From positions 1 through 64,000 of the forward strand of contig CAIYMO010000011.1 in assembly GCA_903927345.1 (NCBI GenBank): a stretch of DNA of 64,000 nucleotides, written 5' to 3'. Every line of letters starts with the position of its first letter. Within the stretch, counting starts at the first letter, position 1. Positions 7,568 to 15,487 of this stretch are shown here, one piece after another. The position numbers and the translations under genes were made by a program. This DNA comes from an uncultured Armatimonadota bacterium. GTDB lineage: Bacteria; Armatimonadota; Fimbriimonadia; Fimbriimonadales; Fimbriimonadaceae. Below the pieces are notes generated by a model that saw only the letters and a program-made list of their open reading frames with translations, had not been told where the DNA came from and ran no database searches.

Positions 7568-8278
7568 ATGCTAAGCGCCGTTCTGTTTTTGGCCCTTCAA
7601 CAAGGCACTCCGACGACCCCTCCACCCGTGAAAGAAGACAAACCCATTCGAGTTATTCAAGGCCTTGACGTTGTTGACATGGAATACACCGGTCGGCTTG
7701 CCGACGGAAAACAGTTCGATAGCAGCGTCGGAAAACCACCATTCCGCTTCCAAGTAGGAGTCGGTGCCGTCATCAAAGGATGGGATACGGGCGTGCTCGG
7801 TCTCAAAGAAGGAGACTCCAAAGAGCTCGTTATTCCTCCCGATCAAGGTTACGGTGCACAAGGCGCGGGAGACGTGATTCCCCCCAACGCCACATTGAAA
7901 TTCGATATCAAAGTGATTCGTATCATCCCAGCCGCTGTGGTTGAGGTTTTGAAAGAAGGCACTGGAGAAGGATTGACCTCAAAGAAGGGAGTCGAGGCAA
8001 AAATTCGACTGACTCTCAAAGATGGCAAGAAGCTAACTCCCGATAAGGAGGAGCCCGTCACTCTCGGCATTTCTCCCGAGCTCCCATACGGCATCAATCA
8101 GGCAATCATGGGCATCAAGGCTGGCGAAAAGCGCAAAGTAACGTTGAACAGCGACCTGATGTACGGCGACAAGGGTGTTCCTAATCGCGACACTCCCACA
8201 GGGAAAGCCGGTTCCATCATCCCAGGGAAGTCAACCTTGATCTTGGAAGTCGAAGCAATTCGAATCGTCAATATCTAA
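7568..8278 (+). CDS. Exported protein with two FKBP-type peptidyl-prolyl isomerase domains
   Basis: A 236-residue protein with a short hydrophobic N-terminus and two FKBP-like domains (about 28-118 and 121-236). The first domain keeps the family signature: VDMEYTGRLADGKQFDSS, F-x-V-G-x-G-x-V-I-K-G-W-D and GYG, ending F-D-I-K-V-I-R-I. The second is diverged and lacks the V-I-x-G-W-D core, so it may serve as a chaperone or dimerisation part. Likely acts in the periplasm. It converges on the leftward RAYT-like gene with a 4-bp overlap of stop codons. Confidence 0.85.
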   Translation: MLSAVLFLALQQGTPTTPPPVKEDKPIRVIQGLDVVDMEYTGRLADGKQFDSSVGKPPFRFQVGVGAVIKGWDTGVLGLKEGDSKELVIPPDQGYGAQGAGDVIPPNATLKFDIKVIRIIPAAVVEVLKEGTGEGLTSKKGVEAKIRLTLKDGKKLTPDKEEPVTLGISPELPYGINQAIMGIKAGEKRKVTLNSDLMYGDKGVPNRDTPTGKAGSIIPGKSTLILEVEAIRIVNI

Positions 8279-8745
8279 GGCGCATCCGGTACAAACAACG
8301 GAGAGTATTCGCCGGGCTCCTCAACAAGCTCGGCGGTTACTGGCGACTCCAAAATATTCGTCCACAGTTCTTCGAATTCGCCATCATCGCGAATGATTCG
8401 ATCAAAGCTTTCGGTGTAGAACGGCGGGAAGCGCTCTTCAGACTTCTTGATGATGTCTTTTCCAGCCTTCGTCTTCGCCTTTTCAACGATATCGCTGAGT
8501 TCCCAAGGAACGCCTTCGGTTTTTTCGGCAACCCGAAAGATCAACTCAGTCTGCTCAGGAAGAACGCAGGCGATCACCAAGTCCCATTTTTTACCATCGG
8601 GTCTCCGAAGGTGATAGAGAATCCGATCGCACTCCCAGAGCGTGAGCGGGCGTCGGTGCCGAAACGTCACATAGTAGGTGACGTTGTCCGCTCTCCAGTG
8701 GGGCAACTTACCTCGCCAAATGTGAAAGTTTGCCCACTTAGACAT
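8275..8745 (-). CDS. RAYT-like (Y1/HUH transposase family) protein lacking catalytic residues
   Basis: A 156-residue protein aligned by eye to REP-associated tyrosine transposases: RGKLPHW...VTYYVTFR at the N-terminus, a beta strand ending VIACVLPEQTEL, and a C-terminal F-D-R-I-I-R-D, NILESPVTAELV and PGEYSPL block. The usual M-P-N-H-V-H becomes L62-P-E-Q-T-E67, so both histidines are gone, and the nucleophile tyrosine of E-Y-F-D-R is S113. It should therefore be unable to cut DNA. It overlaps the AlkC-like gene by 8 bp and ends the glnB operon. No REP palindromes were noticed nearby. It may be a domesticated DNA- or RNA-binding protein. Confidence 0.72.
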   Translation of the reverse strand: MSKWANFHIWRGKLPHWRADNVTYYVTFRHRRPLTLWECDRILYHLRRPDGKKWDLVIACVLPEQTELIFRVAEKTEGVPWELSDIVEKAKTKAGKDIIKKSEERFPPFYTESFDRIIRDDGEFEELWTNILESPVTAELVEEPGEYSPLFVPDAP

Positions 8746-9493
8746 ACTTGCTAGCCTTCTTCACGATGGCATGAGTTGCGTCGCTATCCGACTCGGTCAG
8801 CCAGCGGTCCAAAGTCTCTCGAACAAAATAGGGTCGGTCCTTGGCCACGTCGTTAAGCCAGTTCCCAACCGACTCCTGGACATACTTGGAAGGATCAGCT
8901 TTGAGGGGATCCAGGATGACCAGACCCTTGGCCGGGTTCTCTCTCAATTCCATGATGTGGGTCGACCAAACTCCACGGGGTCGCGTTGACTCCGACGCGA
9001 ACCTTCGAATGTTGGCGTCCGACTCTTTGGTCCATTCGACCAAGAGCTCAAGAGCGAGCTCTAACTCTGCATGGATATGAGGACGGACCGATAGCCAAGC
9101 CCACTCTCGAACTGCAAAATGGGGATCGGTGGCAAACGGGCGAATCATCTCGAGACGTTCCTTTAAAGCAAGGTCAGGGAGTGCACCGACCGTAAAGCTT
9201 GCCCAACCTCGAGCCGTATCAACTGCCGACGTTGCCGCCATAGCAAGCTCATCCGGGTGATCTTGGAGGCACTCTCCAATTAACCGCATTCTTGCAACGA
9301 TGCCGTCCGCGTGGCGAAGATCATTTCCCAGCGAGGGGTTCATGATCGAAGGCAGAATCGCACGAATCAGGGTGGATTGATTCATTGCAAGGCACTCCGA
9401 CATGGATTTTGTCTCCTCGCGACCTTTATTGAGCCGATCCAGAATATGGGGAGGGATCGCGGTTCGGCTCGGGTATCCCTTCCGTTCAGTCAT
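8738..9493 (-). CDS. HEAT-repeat DNA alkylation repair protein (AlkC/AlkD-like)
   Basis: A 251-residue, all-helical protein of the AlkC-like glycosylase superfamily, which removes 3-methyladenine from DNA. Diagnostic stretches include DPHFAVREWAW, a segment around RRFASESTRPRGVW, and LKADPSKYVQESVGNWLND. ATG 9493 is preferred: the stop of glnB ends 1 bp upstream, giving coupled translation, and upstream residues in the same frame are Arg-rich and unlike the family. It shares an operon with PII and a dead RAYT, an unusual combination. Substrate specificity cannot be read from the sequence. Confidence 0.82.
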   Translation of the reverse strand: MTERKGYPSRTAIPPHILDRLNKGREETKSMSECLAMNQSTLIRAILPSIMNPSLGNDLRHADGIVARMRLIGECLQDHPDELAMAATSAVDTARGWASFTVGALPDLALKERLEMIRPFATDPHFAVREWAWLSVRPHIHAELELALELLVEWTKESDANIRRFASESTRPRGVWSTHIMELRENPAKGLVILDPLKADPSKYVQESVGNWLNDVAKDRPYFVRETLDRWLTESDSDATHAIVKKASKYV

Positions 9494-9494
9494 C

Positions 9495-9836
9495 TTAAGA
9501 GAGTGCGGCGTCTCCTCGTTCGCCGGTTCGGATTCGAATCGCTTCCACGACTTCCGTGACAAAGATCTTGCCGTCGCCGATTTCACCCGTTTGGGCCGCC
9601 GACATAATGGTTGCAATCCCTCGTTCTAAATCCGAGTCTTTGACCACCACCATCACTCGCATTTTCGGGAGCAAGTTCACTGCAGGTCGATCTCCCTGGA
9701 AACCTTCGGTCCGTCCCATCTGGTGACCATAGCCCCTCACCTGTTCGCAGGTCATGCCTTGGATGCCTGCATCATCAAGTGCTTGCTTGACTGCGTCCAA
9801 CTTTCCAACTTGAATATAAGCTTCAATTCGTTTCAT
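9495..9836 (-). CDS. PII-family nitrogen/carbon signalling protein with atypical T-loop
   Basis: A 113-residue trimeric PII protein that should bind ATP/ADP and 2-oxoglutarate. Q39, K58, G-D-G-K (K90) and R-I-R-T-G (R101, R103) are kept. In the T-loop, Y46 is F and Y51, the uridylylation site, is P51; the cyanobacterial phosphosite S49 is D49. It therefore cannot be regulated by GlnD at Tyr51. There is no amtB, glnA or glnD nearby; its operon partners are DNA-repair-like genes. G-G-A-A-G precedes ATG 9836. Confidence 0.9.
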   Translation of the reverse strand: MKRIEAYIQVGKLDAVKQALDDAGIQGMTCEQVRGYGHQMGRTEGFQGDRPAVNLLPKMRVMVVVKDSDLERGIATIMSAAQTGEIGDGKIFVTEVVEAIRIRTGERGDAALS

Positions 9837-9861
9837 GTCTTCCGTGACCTCTACTAGTTCA

Positions 9862-9867
9862 ATTATA
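9862..9867 (-). promoter_or_regulatory. -10 box TATAAT for the glnB operon
   Basis: On the minus strand a perfect TATAAT lies 25 nt upstream of ATG 9836. The hexamer 17 nt further up (TTCAAT) matches the -35 consensus at only three positions. The leader of about 20 nt contains GGAAG, so this gene is not leaderless. Confidence 0.55.
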
Positions 9868-9904
9868 ACGCTCCGAAGAACCTGATTGAATCGTCTATCA
9901 ATGT

Positions 9905-11152
9905 GTGGGTCAATTTGCCTCCCGGCGCACCCTATTAGTCGGAATTTGCCTGGCGATCGCCTTGGCGGCCATCGCGCTGTTTCTAACTCACAATTTCCTG
10001 CTCACTGGAGTCGCATTGGTCGGTGTAGCTGTCTATGCCTTTCTTTCTGATGACCAGGAGAGGTTGCTGCTGGCGGATATGGCAAATCAGTCGGAAGAGT
10101 TTGCCCGGACAACTAATGCTGCGCTAGAACAAAAGGCAGCTGTGGATGCATTTGCCGATGGTCTTGACGCAGGGATTTTCGTCTGCGATGACCGGGCCCA
10201 TATCAGCTATGCAAATACGTTCGCCCAACAGCTCTTCGGGTTTGAGAATCCCCAGGGACGGTCCATTCTGGCAGTCACGCTTTCGGTTGAACTTGAACAG
10301 CTGGTGCTCCGAGCTCTGGAAGACGAAAGCCGAGTCGAGGCGGAACTTGCGTTTAGCTTCCCCCAAGAGAGAATTTGCCGTGCAAGCGCATGGCGGGCTC
10401 CCTCGGGCCTTAATCGCATCTACCTCGCGCTTGTCGATATCACGGACATCCGCCGCCTTGAGCGAGTACGAAGAGACTTTGTCGCAAATGTTTCGCACGA
10501 GCTTCGCACCCCAATGACGATTATTCGATCGTTCAGCGAAACGATGCTCGACGACGACGACCCGTCGGTTCGTGAGAAGTACCTCACTCGAATCATCAAT
10601 GAAGTGGACCGCTTGACCAGCATCACTCACGACCTGCTGGTTCTAAGCACCGCAGAATCGAGCTTGGTGCGGAAGGGCCCTTGCGACATTGGCGAAATCC
10701 TTCGCTACGCCCATAATCTTCTCGAGCCTCGCGCCAGTGAAAAAGGGCTGACGCTTGAGCGAATCGCGCCAGACTCGATGTTCATCGAAGCGAATAGCTC
10801 TCAAATCACCCAGGTGATCGTCAACCTCCTCGAAAACGCCATTAAGTACACCAATGAAGGAGGCGTGATCGTCAAGCTGCAAGACGAGGAAAGTGGCATC
10901 AGAATTGACTTCACCGACACGGGGGTCGGAATCGCCGCAGAACATCTCCCAAGGCTCTTCGAACGCTTCTATCGAGTCGATAAGGGACGGAGCCGACATC
11001 TTGGAGGAACTGGGCTCGGACTCAGCATTGTCAAACACATCGTCGAAGCCCACGGAGGTCGAATCCTGGTTGATTCATCTCTCAACCAAGGGTCAACCTT
11101 CACGATTCATCTCCCGATCGGTGACGTGGTGTCCGAGGCAGAGTCCGCTTAG
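9905..11152 (+). CDS. PAS-containing membrane sensor histidine kinase (PhoR-like), orphan
   Basis: A 415-residue sensor with two closely spaced N-terminal membrane helices (about 9-47), a PAS domain (about 80-185) and a HisKA/HATPase module. The phosphoacceptor is H198 (V-S-H-E-L-R-T-P), the N box contains N311, and the G boxes are DTGVGI (338-343) and GGTGLGLSIVKH. The order resembles PhoR/WalK. No response regulator gene lies nearby, so its partner is elsewhere. GTG 9905 is the likely start; there is no strong Shine-Dalgarno. The gene diverges from glnB across 68 bp. Confidence 0.92.
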   Translation: MGQFASRRTLLVGICLAIALAAIALFLTHNFLLTGVALVGVAVYAFLSDDQERLLLADMANQSEEFARTTNAALEQKAAVDAFADGLDAGIFVCDDRAHISYANTFAQQLFGFENPQGRSILAVTLSVELEQLVLRALEDESRVEAELAFSFPQERICRASAWRAPSGLNRIYLALVDITDIRRLERVRRDFVANVSHELRTPMTIIRSFSETMLDDDDPSVREKYLTRIINEVDRLTSITHDLLVLSTAESSLVRKGPCDIGEILRYAHNLLEPRASEKGLTLERIAPDSMFIEANSSQITQVIVNLLENAIKYTNEGGVIVKLQDEESGIRIDFTDTGVGIAAEHLPRLFERFYRVDKGRSRHLGGTGLGLSIVKHIVEAHGGRILVDSSLNQGSTFTIHLPIGDVVSEAESA

Positions 11153-11194
11153 GTTTCAACTCTAGGGCGAGATGCGGTACCTTAACAACTGGTA

Positions 11195-12055
11195 ATGGCG
11201 CGAGTTGGCTTTGTTGGATTAGGGGTCATGGGAGCGCCGATGGCGGGTCATCTCCTCAGTGCCGGACACTCGGTGAGCGTGTGGAATCGAACGCCGGGCA
11301 AGGCAGATTCACTTGTCGAGAAGGGGGCTAAGATGGCACCCAATCTCGCCTCGCTTGCCGAGAACTCTGATGTCATCATCTCGTGCGTTGGCCGCAGTGA
11401 AGATGTCGACCAAGTCGTTTCTGCGATGGCAGACTGTGCTGCGGCCGGAACCCTGTTCATCGACCAAAGCACCATTGAGCCTGCTATGGCTCGTTCGCTT
11501 GCTCGTCGTCTCGCTGAGAAGGGTTTGCGCTTCGTGGACGCACCGGTTACCGGCGGATCCATGGGTGCCCAAAACGGAGCTCTTACGATTTTCTGCGGCG
11601 GCTCAGAGGCTGATGTGATCGAGGCTATCGAGATCATGGCGCCGTACACTAAGCGTGCCGAGCGAGTCGGTGAAGTCGGTGCGGGCCAAATGATGAAGCT
11701 CGCAAACCAAGTCGCCGTCGGTGGAGCGCTGGTCGGCCTCTGCGAAAGCCTCGCATTTGCGGCTAAAGTGGGTCTTGACGTCGAACAAGCGCACAGCATG
11801 ATCGGTGGCGGAGCCGGTGGTAGCTGGGCGTTCCAGAACTACGGACCCAAACTTCTTGCCAGCGACTGGTCCCCTGGTTTCAGTGTTAAGAACCAGACTA
11901 AAGACTTTGGATATTGCGAGTCTGCCGCTGCTGACCTCGGGCTTGAAATCCCGATGACCGCACTCGTGAATGAGCTTCTCAAACGACTTGCCGATGCTGG
12001 AAGAGAAGAGGACACAACCGCTGCCCTCTACGACGTTTATCTTGATCGCTTATGA
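11195..12055 (+). CDS. NAD(P)-dependent beta-hydroxyacid dehydrogenase (3-hydroxyisobutyrate dehydrogenase family)
   Basis: A 286-residue oxidoreductase with the N-terminal Rossmann motif G-F-V-G-L-G-V-M-G-x-P-M-A, the substrate-binding DAPVTGGSMGAQNG loop, and the catalytic lysine in G-A-G-Q-M-M-K-L-A-N-Q. Family members oxidise 3-hydroxyisobutyrate, tartronate semialdehyde or related acids; the exact substrate is not visible. Its stop overlaps the start of the ABC transporter ATPase (ATGA), so the two are co-translated, hinting that it acts on a compound brought in by that transporter, though this is inference. Confidence 0.88.
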   Translation: MARVGFVGLGVMGAPMAGHLLSAGHSVSVWNRTPGKADSLVEKGAKMAPNLASLAENSDVIISCVGRSEDVDQVVSAMADCAAAGTLFIDQSTIEPAMARSLARRLAEKGLRFVDAPVTGGSMGAQNGALTIFCGGSEADVIEAIEIMAPYTKRAERVGEVGAGQMMKLANQVAVGGALVGLCESLAFAAKVGLDVEQAHSMIGGGAGGSWAFQNYGPKLLASDWSPGFSVKNQTKDFGYCESAAADLGLEIPMTALVNELLKRLADAGREEDTTAALYDVYLDRL

Positions 12056-13539
12056 ATCTAGCCGTCGAAATGACCCAGATCAGCAAGCGGTACGGCGACG
12101 TACAGGCTTTAGATCAGGTGTCGCTCGCGGTTGAAAAGGGAACAATCCACGCTCTGGTCGGCGAGAACGGCGCGGGCAAAACAACGCTGATGAAGGCGCT
12201 CTATGGTGCTCTGATTCCCGATTCAGGTCTGATTCGTCTGAATGGCGACCGTGTGACTCTGAAGAGCAGCCGTGAAGCAATCGCCCAGGGCATCGGAATG
12301 GTGAGCCAGCACTACGGCATCATTGGCGAGCTCACAAACCTCGAAAATCTGATCCTTGGAGCAGAAAACGGACCTGTCCTCACCCCGGCGCAAAACGAGC
12401 AGCGGGCGCAGGAGTTGGCCCAGCAAATGGGTTTTGAGTTTGACTGGAGTGCTGAAAGCTCGACATTAAGCCCGGCCGGCGGTCAAAAACTCGAAATCCT
12501 CAAGCTCCTCTGGCGCAACTCGCAGATCATGATTTTGGACGAGCCAACGGCGATGCTCTCACCCCAAGATAGCGATGCTCTCTATGCTTCGTTGAAACAG
12601 CTCGCCGCGAGTGGAACGACGATTATTGTCGTCACCCACCGACTGCCCGAAGTCTTTGAACATTGCAAGCGAGTCACCGTCGTGCGAGGGGGATGCCTCA
12701 TCGCTGACCACGAAGTCGCCGAAGTCGGCGCGACCCAACTCGCGGAAGAAATCGTTGGCGGAAGCGTTATCGAGCGCCCAACCCCGGTTTCGAGTGCAAG
12801 CGGTGTAACAAGCCTAGCCGTCAGCGACCTCGAAGTGAAAGGTGACAAGGGACAAGTTGCGGTCAAGGGAATTTCTTTTGATCTCAAGGCCGGGCAGCTC
12901 GTCGGAATTGCAGGAGTTGACGGAAACGGTCAGCGTGAGTTGTTCCACTCAATCATCGGCTATGCCAAGCCAATCGCTGGTTCGATAACCTTGAACGGAG
13001 ATAGCTGGATTGGAGCGAGCATTGGCGAACGAATCATCGCCGGTCTGCGAGTTATTCCGGAGGATCGCCACCATGAAGGGGTCATCGAAGATTGGACGCT
13101 TTTTGAAAACTCTTCGCTCGGGCTCCAACGCCTCGCTGAGTTTTCCAACATAGGCGCAGGGCAAGCCGAGCTGGCTCCAAGAATGGCGGAGAAGTTCAGC
13201 ACCAAACACGGCGGACTCAACCAAAAGATGGGCAGCCTCAGTGGAGGCAACCAGCAACGATTTGTTGCGGGGCGAGCCCTCGAAATCTATCCTAAACTGA
13301 TCCTGGCGTTCCAGCCAGCTCGGGGTCTTGATCTCAACAGTACGACCAAGGTTTACCGAGAGATCCGACGGCGTTGCGATGAAGGAGCGACTGCCGTCAT
13401 TGTGAGCTTCGACCTCGATGAGTTGCTCGATTTCTGCGACCGCATTCTCGTCATGAATCACGGCGAATTGTATGAGCCGAAGCCGGAAGAGGCGCGAGAT
13501 CGAACCGCAATCGGGCGACTCATGGTAGGTGCAGCTTGA
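12052..13539 (+). CDS. Sugar/nucleoside ABC transporter, fused double ATPase
   Basis: A 495-residue protein with two ABC domains, as in the BMP-family (YufO/RbsA-type) importers. Domain 1 has Walker A G-E-N-G-A-G-K-T-T and Walker B ILDEPTA. Domain 2 has the degenerate Walker A G-V-D-G-N-G-Q-R-E-L typical of the group and a good signature LSGGNQQRFVAGRAL. The first-domain signature is diverged (LSPAGGQKLEILK), also common here. It begins an operon with two permeases, with overlapping start and stop codons. No substrate-binding lipoprotein is encoded nearby. Confidence 0.92.
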   Translation: MNLAVEMTQISKRYGDVQALDQVSLAVEKGTIHALVGENGAGKTTLMKALYGALIPDSGLIRLNGDRVTLKSSREAIAQGIGMVSQHYGIIGELTNLENLILGAENGPVLTPAQNEQRAQELAQQMGFEFDWSAESSTLSPAGGQKLEILKLLWRNSQIMILDEPTAMLSPQDSDALYASLKQLAASGTTIIVVTHRLPEVFEHCKRVTVVRGGCLIADHEVAEVGATQLAEEIVGGSVIERPTPVSSASGVTSLAVSDLEVKGDKGQVAVKGISFDLKAGQLVGIAGVDGNGQRELFHSIIGYAKPIAGSITLNGDSWIGASIGERIIAGLRVIPEDRHHEGVIEDWTLFENSSLGLQRLAEFSNIGAGQAELAPRMAEKFSTKHGGLNQKMGSLSGGNQQRFVAGRALEIYPKLILAFQPARGLDLNSTTKVYREIRRRCDEGATAVIVSFDLDELLDFCDRILVMNHGELYEPKPEEARDRTAIGRLMVGAA

Positions 13540-14672
13540 GCGAGTACAGGGTACCGAGTGGAGTCGTGGTTCGCGTATTCTTGCTCTTGGCGAAGCTGTT
13601 GATTCGTTGTATCTCTTCAGGGCGAGATTTTGCCTTAAAGCTCTACAGGGCACAGCGATCCGGTGATCTTAGGAAGCTTTTTCACGCTACCGTGCTTGGA
13701 CTTGCGGGATCTATTTTGCTTGTCGCATCGCTCATGGTGGCGGGTGCGAATCCTGTCAGTGCAATCTCGCAATTGCTGACTGGATCGGTCGGATCCGCCT
13801 CCGCAATCAGTGGAACCATCCGAGAAATGACCCCACTCCTGATCCTGGGAGTGTCGGTATTTCTGGCCCTGAAAGCTGGGCTGTTCAATATCGGCGCCGA
13901 AGGTCAGTTCCTCGTTGGCTCATGCTTTGCTGCCGCCACGATGCTCGCCGTGGGAGGTCCTCTAGGAGTTGTCCTCGGCGTCCTCGTTGGTGCGATCAGC
14001 GGAGGACTGTGGGCACTCCCGGCCGGATACATCAAAGCGTTCCGAAACGGGCATGAAGTTATCACAACGATCATGCTCAACAACATTGCGGTTAACCTCA
14101 CAAAGTGGTTGGTCAGTGGTCCCTTTAAAGGCGAGAAGGCAGTCAGTGCCACCACGGCGACGCTACCGATCAACTCCCAGCTCACCCCGTTGATCAAGAT
14201 CGGCCAATTCGAACTTCCCCAAGCCGTCGTTGTCGGAATACTGCTGACCGTCGGTGTCGGTTACTGGCTCACAAAGACCACAAGCGGATACGAACTCAGA
14301 GCTGCTGGAGCGAACCCAACCGCTGCCGAGTTCGCTGGCGTAAAGACCAAACAAGTCACTGTCAAGGCTATGTTCCTCAGCGGGTCAATCGCCGGCATTG
14401 CGGGGGCGCTCCAAATCGCTCAGTTCGAACACCGCTTCTACGATGGTTCAAGTGTCGGTTACGGCTTTGACGCCCTCGGGGTCGCACTTCTAGCTGGCGG
14501 AAACCCCTATGGCCTCTTCGCGAGTAGCTTCCTCTTCGGTGCCCTAAACAAAGGAGGCACAAGCCTAATGGGGCTTGGGATCGACAAAGGAATCACTACG
14601 ATGGTTTTGGCCATCGTCATCATCATCTTCGCGGCAATCAAGTATCGTCAGCGAGGAGGGCAAAATGATTGA
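13536..14672 (+). CDS. ABC transporter permease 1 (BPD_transp_2 family)
   Basis: A 378-residue integral membrane protein with about eight to ten helices. Family features include FNIGAEGQFLVG, GHEVITTIMLNNIA, and the cytoplasmic coupling segment GYELRAAGANPTAAEFAGV. It matches YufP-type permeases for nucleosides or related solutes. The start is TTG 13536 overlapping the ATPase stop (TTGA). A charged N-terminal extension of about 45 residues precedes the first helix. It pairs with the following shorter permease. Confidence 0.9.
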   Translation: MSEYRVPSGVVVRVFLLLAKLLIRCISSGRDFALKLYRAQRSGDLRKLFHATVLGLAGSILLVASLMVAGANPVSAISQLLTGSVGSASAISGTIREMTPLLILGVSVFLALKAGLFNIGAEGQFLVGSCFAAATMLAVGGPLGVVLGVLVGAISGGLWALPAGYIKAFRNGHEVITTIMLNNIAVNLTKWLVSGPFKGEKAVSATTATLPINSQLTPLIKIGQFELPQAVVVGILLTVGVGYWLTKTTSGYELRAAGANPTAAEFAGVKTKQVTVKAMFLSGSIAGIAGALQIAQFEHRFYDGSSVGYGFDALGVALLAGGNPYGLFASSFLFGALNKGGTSLMGLGIDKGITTMVLAIVIIIFAAIKYRQRGGQND

Positions 14673-15486
14673 TCTGATCAAGCAATGCATCACGATGTCA
14701 ATTCCGCTGGTGCTGATTGCACTCGCTGGATTCTTCAGTGAGCGAGGCGGCGTCATCAACATCGGCCTAGAAGGGAAGACATTGCTCGCCTGCTTCTTTG
14801 CGGTTGCGTTCTCTTCCCGCTTCGGACCAGGAATGGGTTTGTGCCTCACCATAGTTGCCACCAGCCTGGTCTCGCTGTTGCATTGGCTCCTCACCCAGGT
14901 CTACCGAATGGACCACATCATCAGTGGCATGGCGATAAACCTCCTTGCCGCGGGCGCGACCAGCTTCTTTAAATTCAAGTTTGCTCCCGACGGTCTGGAC
15001 GATGCTCACAGCCCACCGAAAATGCTTCTCTATGCTTTGGGGATCATCGCCCCCGCACTTCTCTGGTGGTTAAGTCATAAAACTCGATTTGGACTTCAGC
15101 ATCGCAGTGCCGGTAGCGACCCCGACAAAGCGCGTCTGCTTGGAATCAATCCGCAAGGAATCCGGTTCATGGGTCTCATCGGAACTGGAGTATTGTGTGC
15201 TCTCGCAGGTTCGCTCTTGATCGCGGAGACCCCGCAGTTCACCGACGGAATGACTTCCGGCCGTGGGTACATCGCTCTCGCTGCGCTGATCCTGGGCGGT
15301 TGGCGTCCGGTCAACGCAGGTCTTGCTTGCCTGCTCTTCGGAGCTGCAAGCGCGCTTCAGATTCAGTACAACGGCCAATACATTCCATCAGAGGCTTGGA
15401 AGAGCCTTCCTTACCTTGTAACACTTCTCGCCATCGCTGGTTTCCTCGGTAGGAACCGTACGCCCGCCGGACTCGGTAAACCCTGA
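14665..15486 (+). CDS. ABC transporter permease 2 (BPD_transp_2 family)
   Basis: A 273-residue partner permease (YufQ-like) with eight or so helices. Signatures are FSERGGVINIGLEGK, DHIISGMAINLLAAG, R-S-A-G-S-D-P-D-K-A-R-L-L-G-I and GRGYIALAALILG. ATG 14665 is chosen because GGAGG lies just upstream (14655-14659) and it overlaps the previous stop by 8 bp. Together with the preceding genes it would import a nucleoside, purine or simple sugar; the substrate is not determined by sequence. Confidence 0.9.
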   Translation: MIDLIKQCITMSIPLVLIALAGFFSERGGVINIGLEGKTLLACFFAVAFSSRFGPGMGLCLTIVATSLVSLLHWLLTQVYRMDHIISGMAINLLAAGATSFFKFKFAPDGLDDAHSPPKMLLYALGIIAPALLWWLSHKTRFGLQHRSAGSDPDKARLLGINPQGIRFMGLIGTGVLCALAGSLLIAETPQFTDGMTSGRGYIALAALILGGWRPVNAGLACLLFGAASALQIQYNGQYIPSEAWKSLPYLVTLLAIAGFLGRNRTPAGLGKP

Positions 15487-15487
15487 T

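Noticed and set aside
8275-8745. An active IS200/REP-type mobile element
   Set aside because: The HUH histidines and nucleophile tyrosine are replaced, no terminal palindromes were seen, and the gene is embedded in an operon by overlap.
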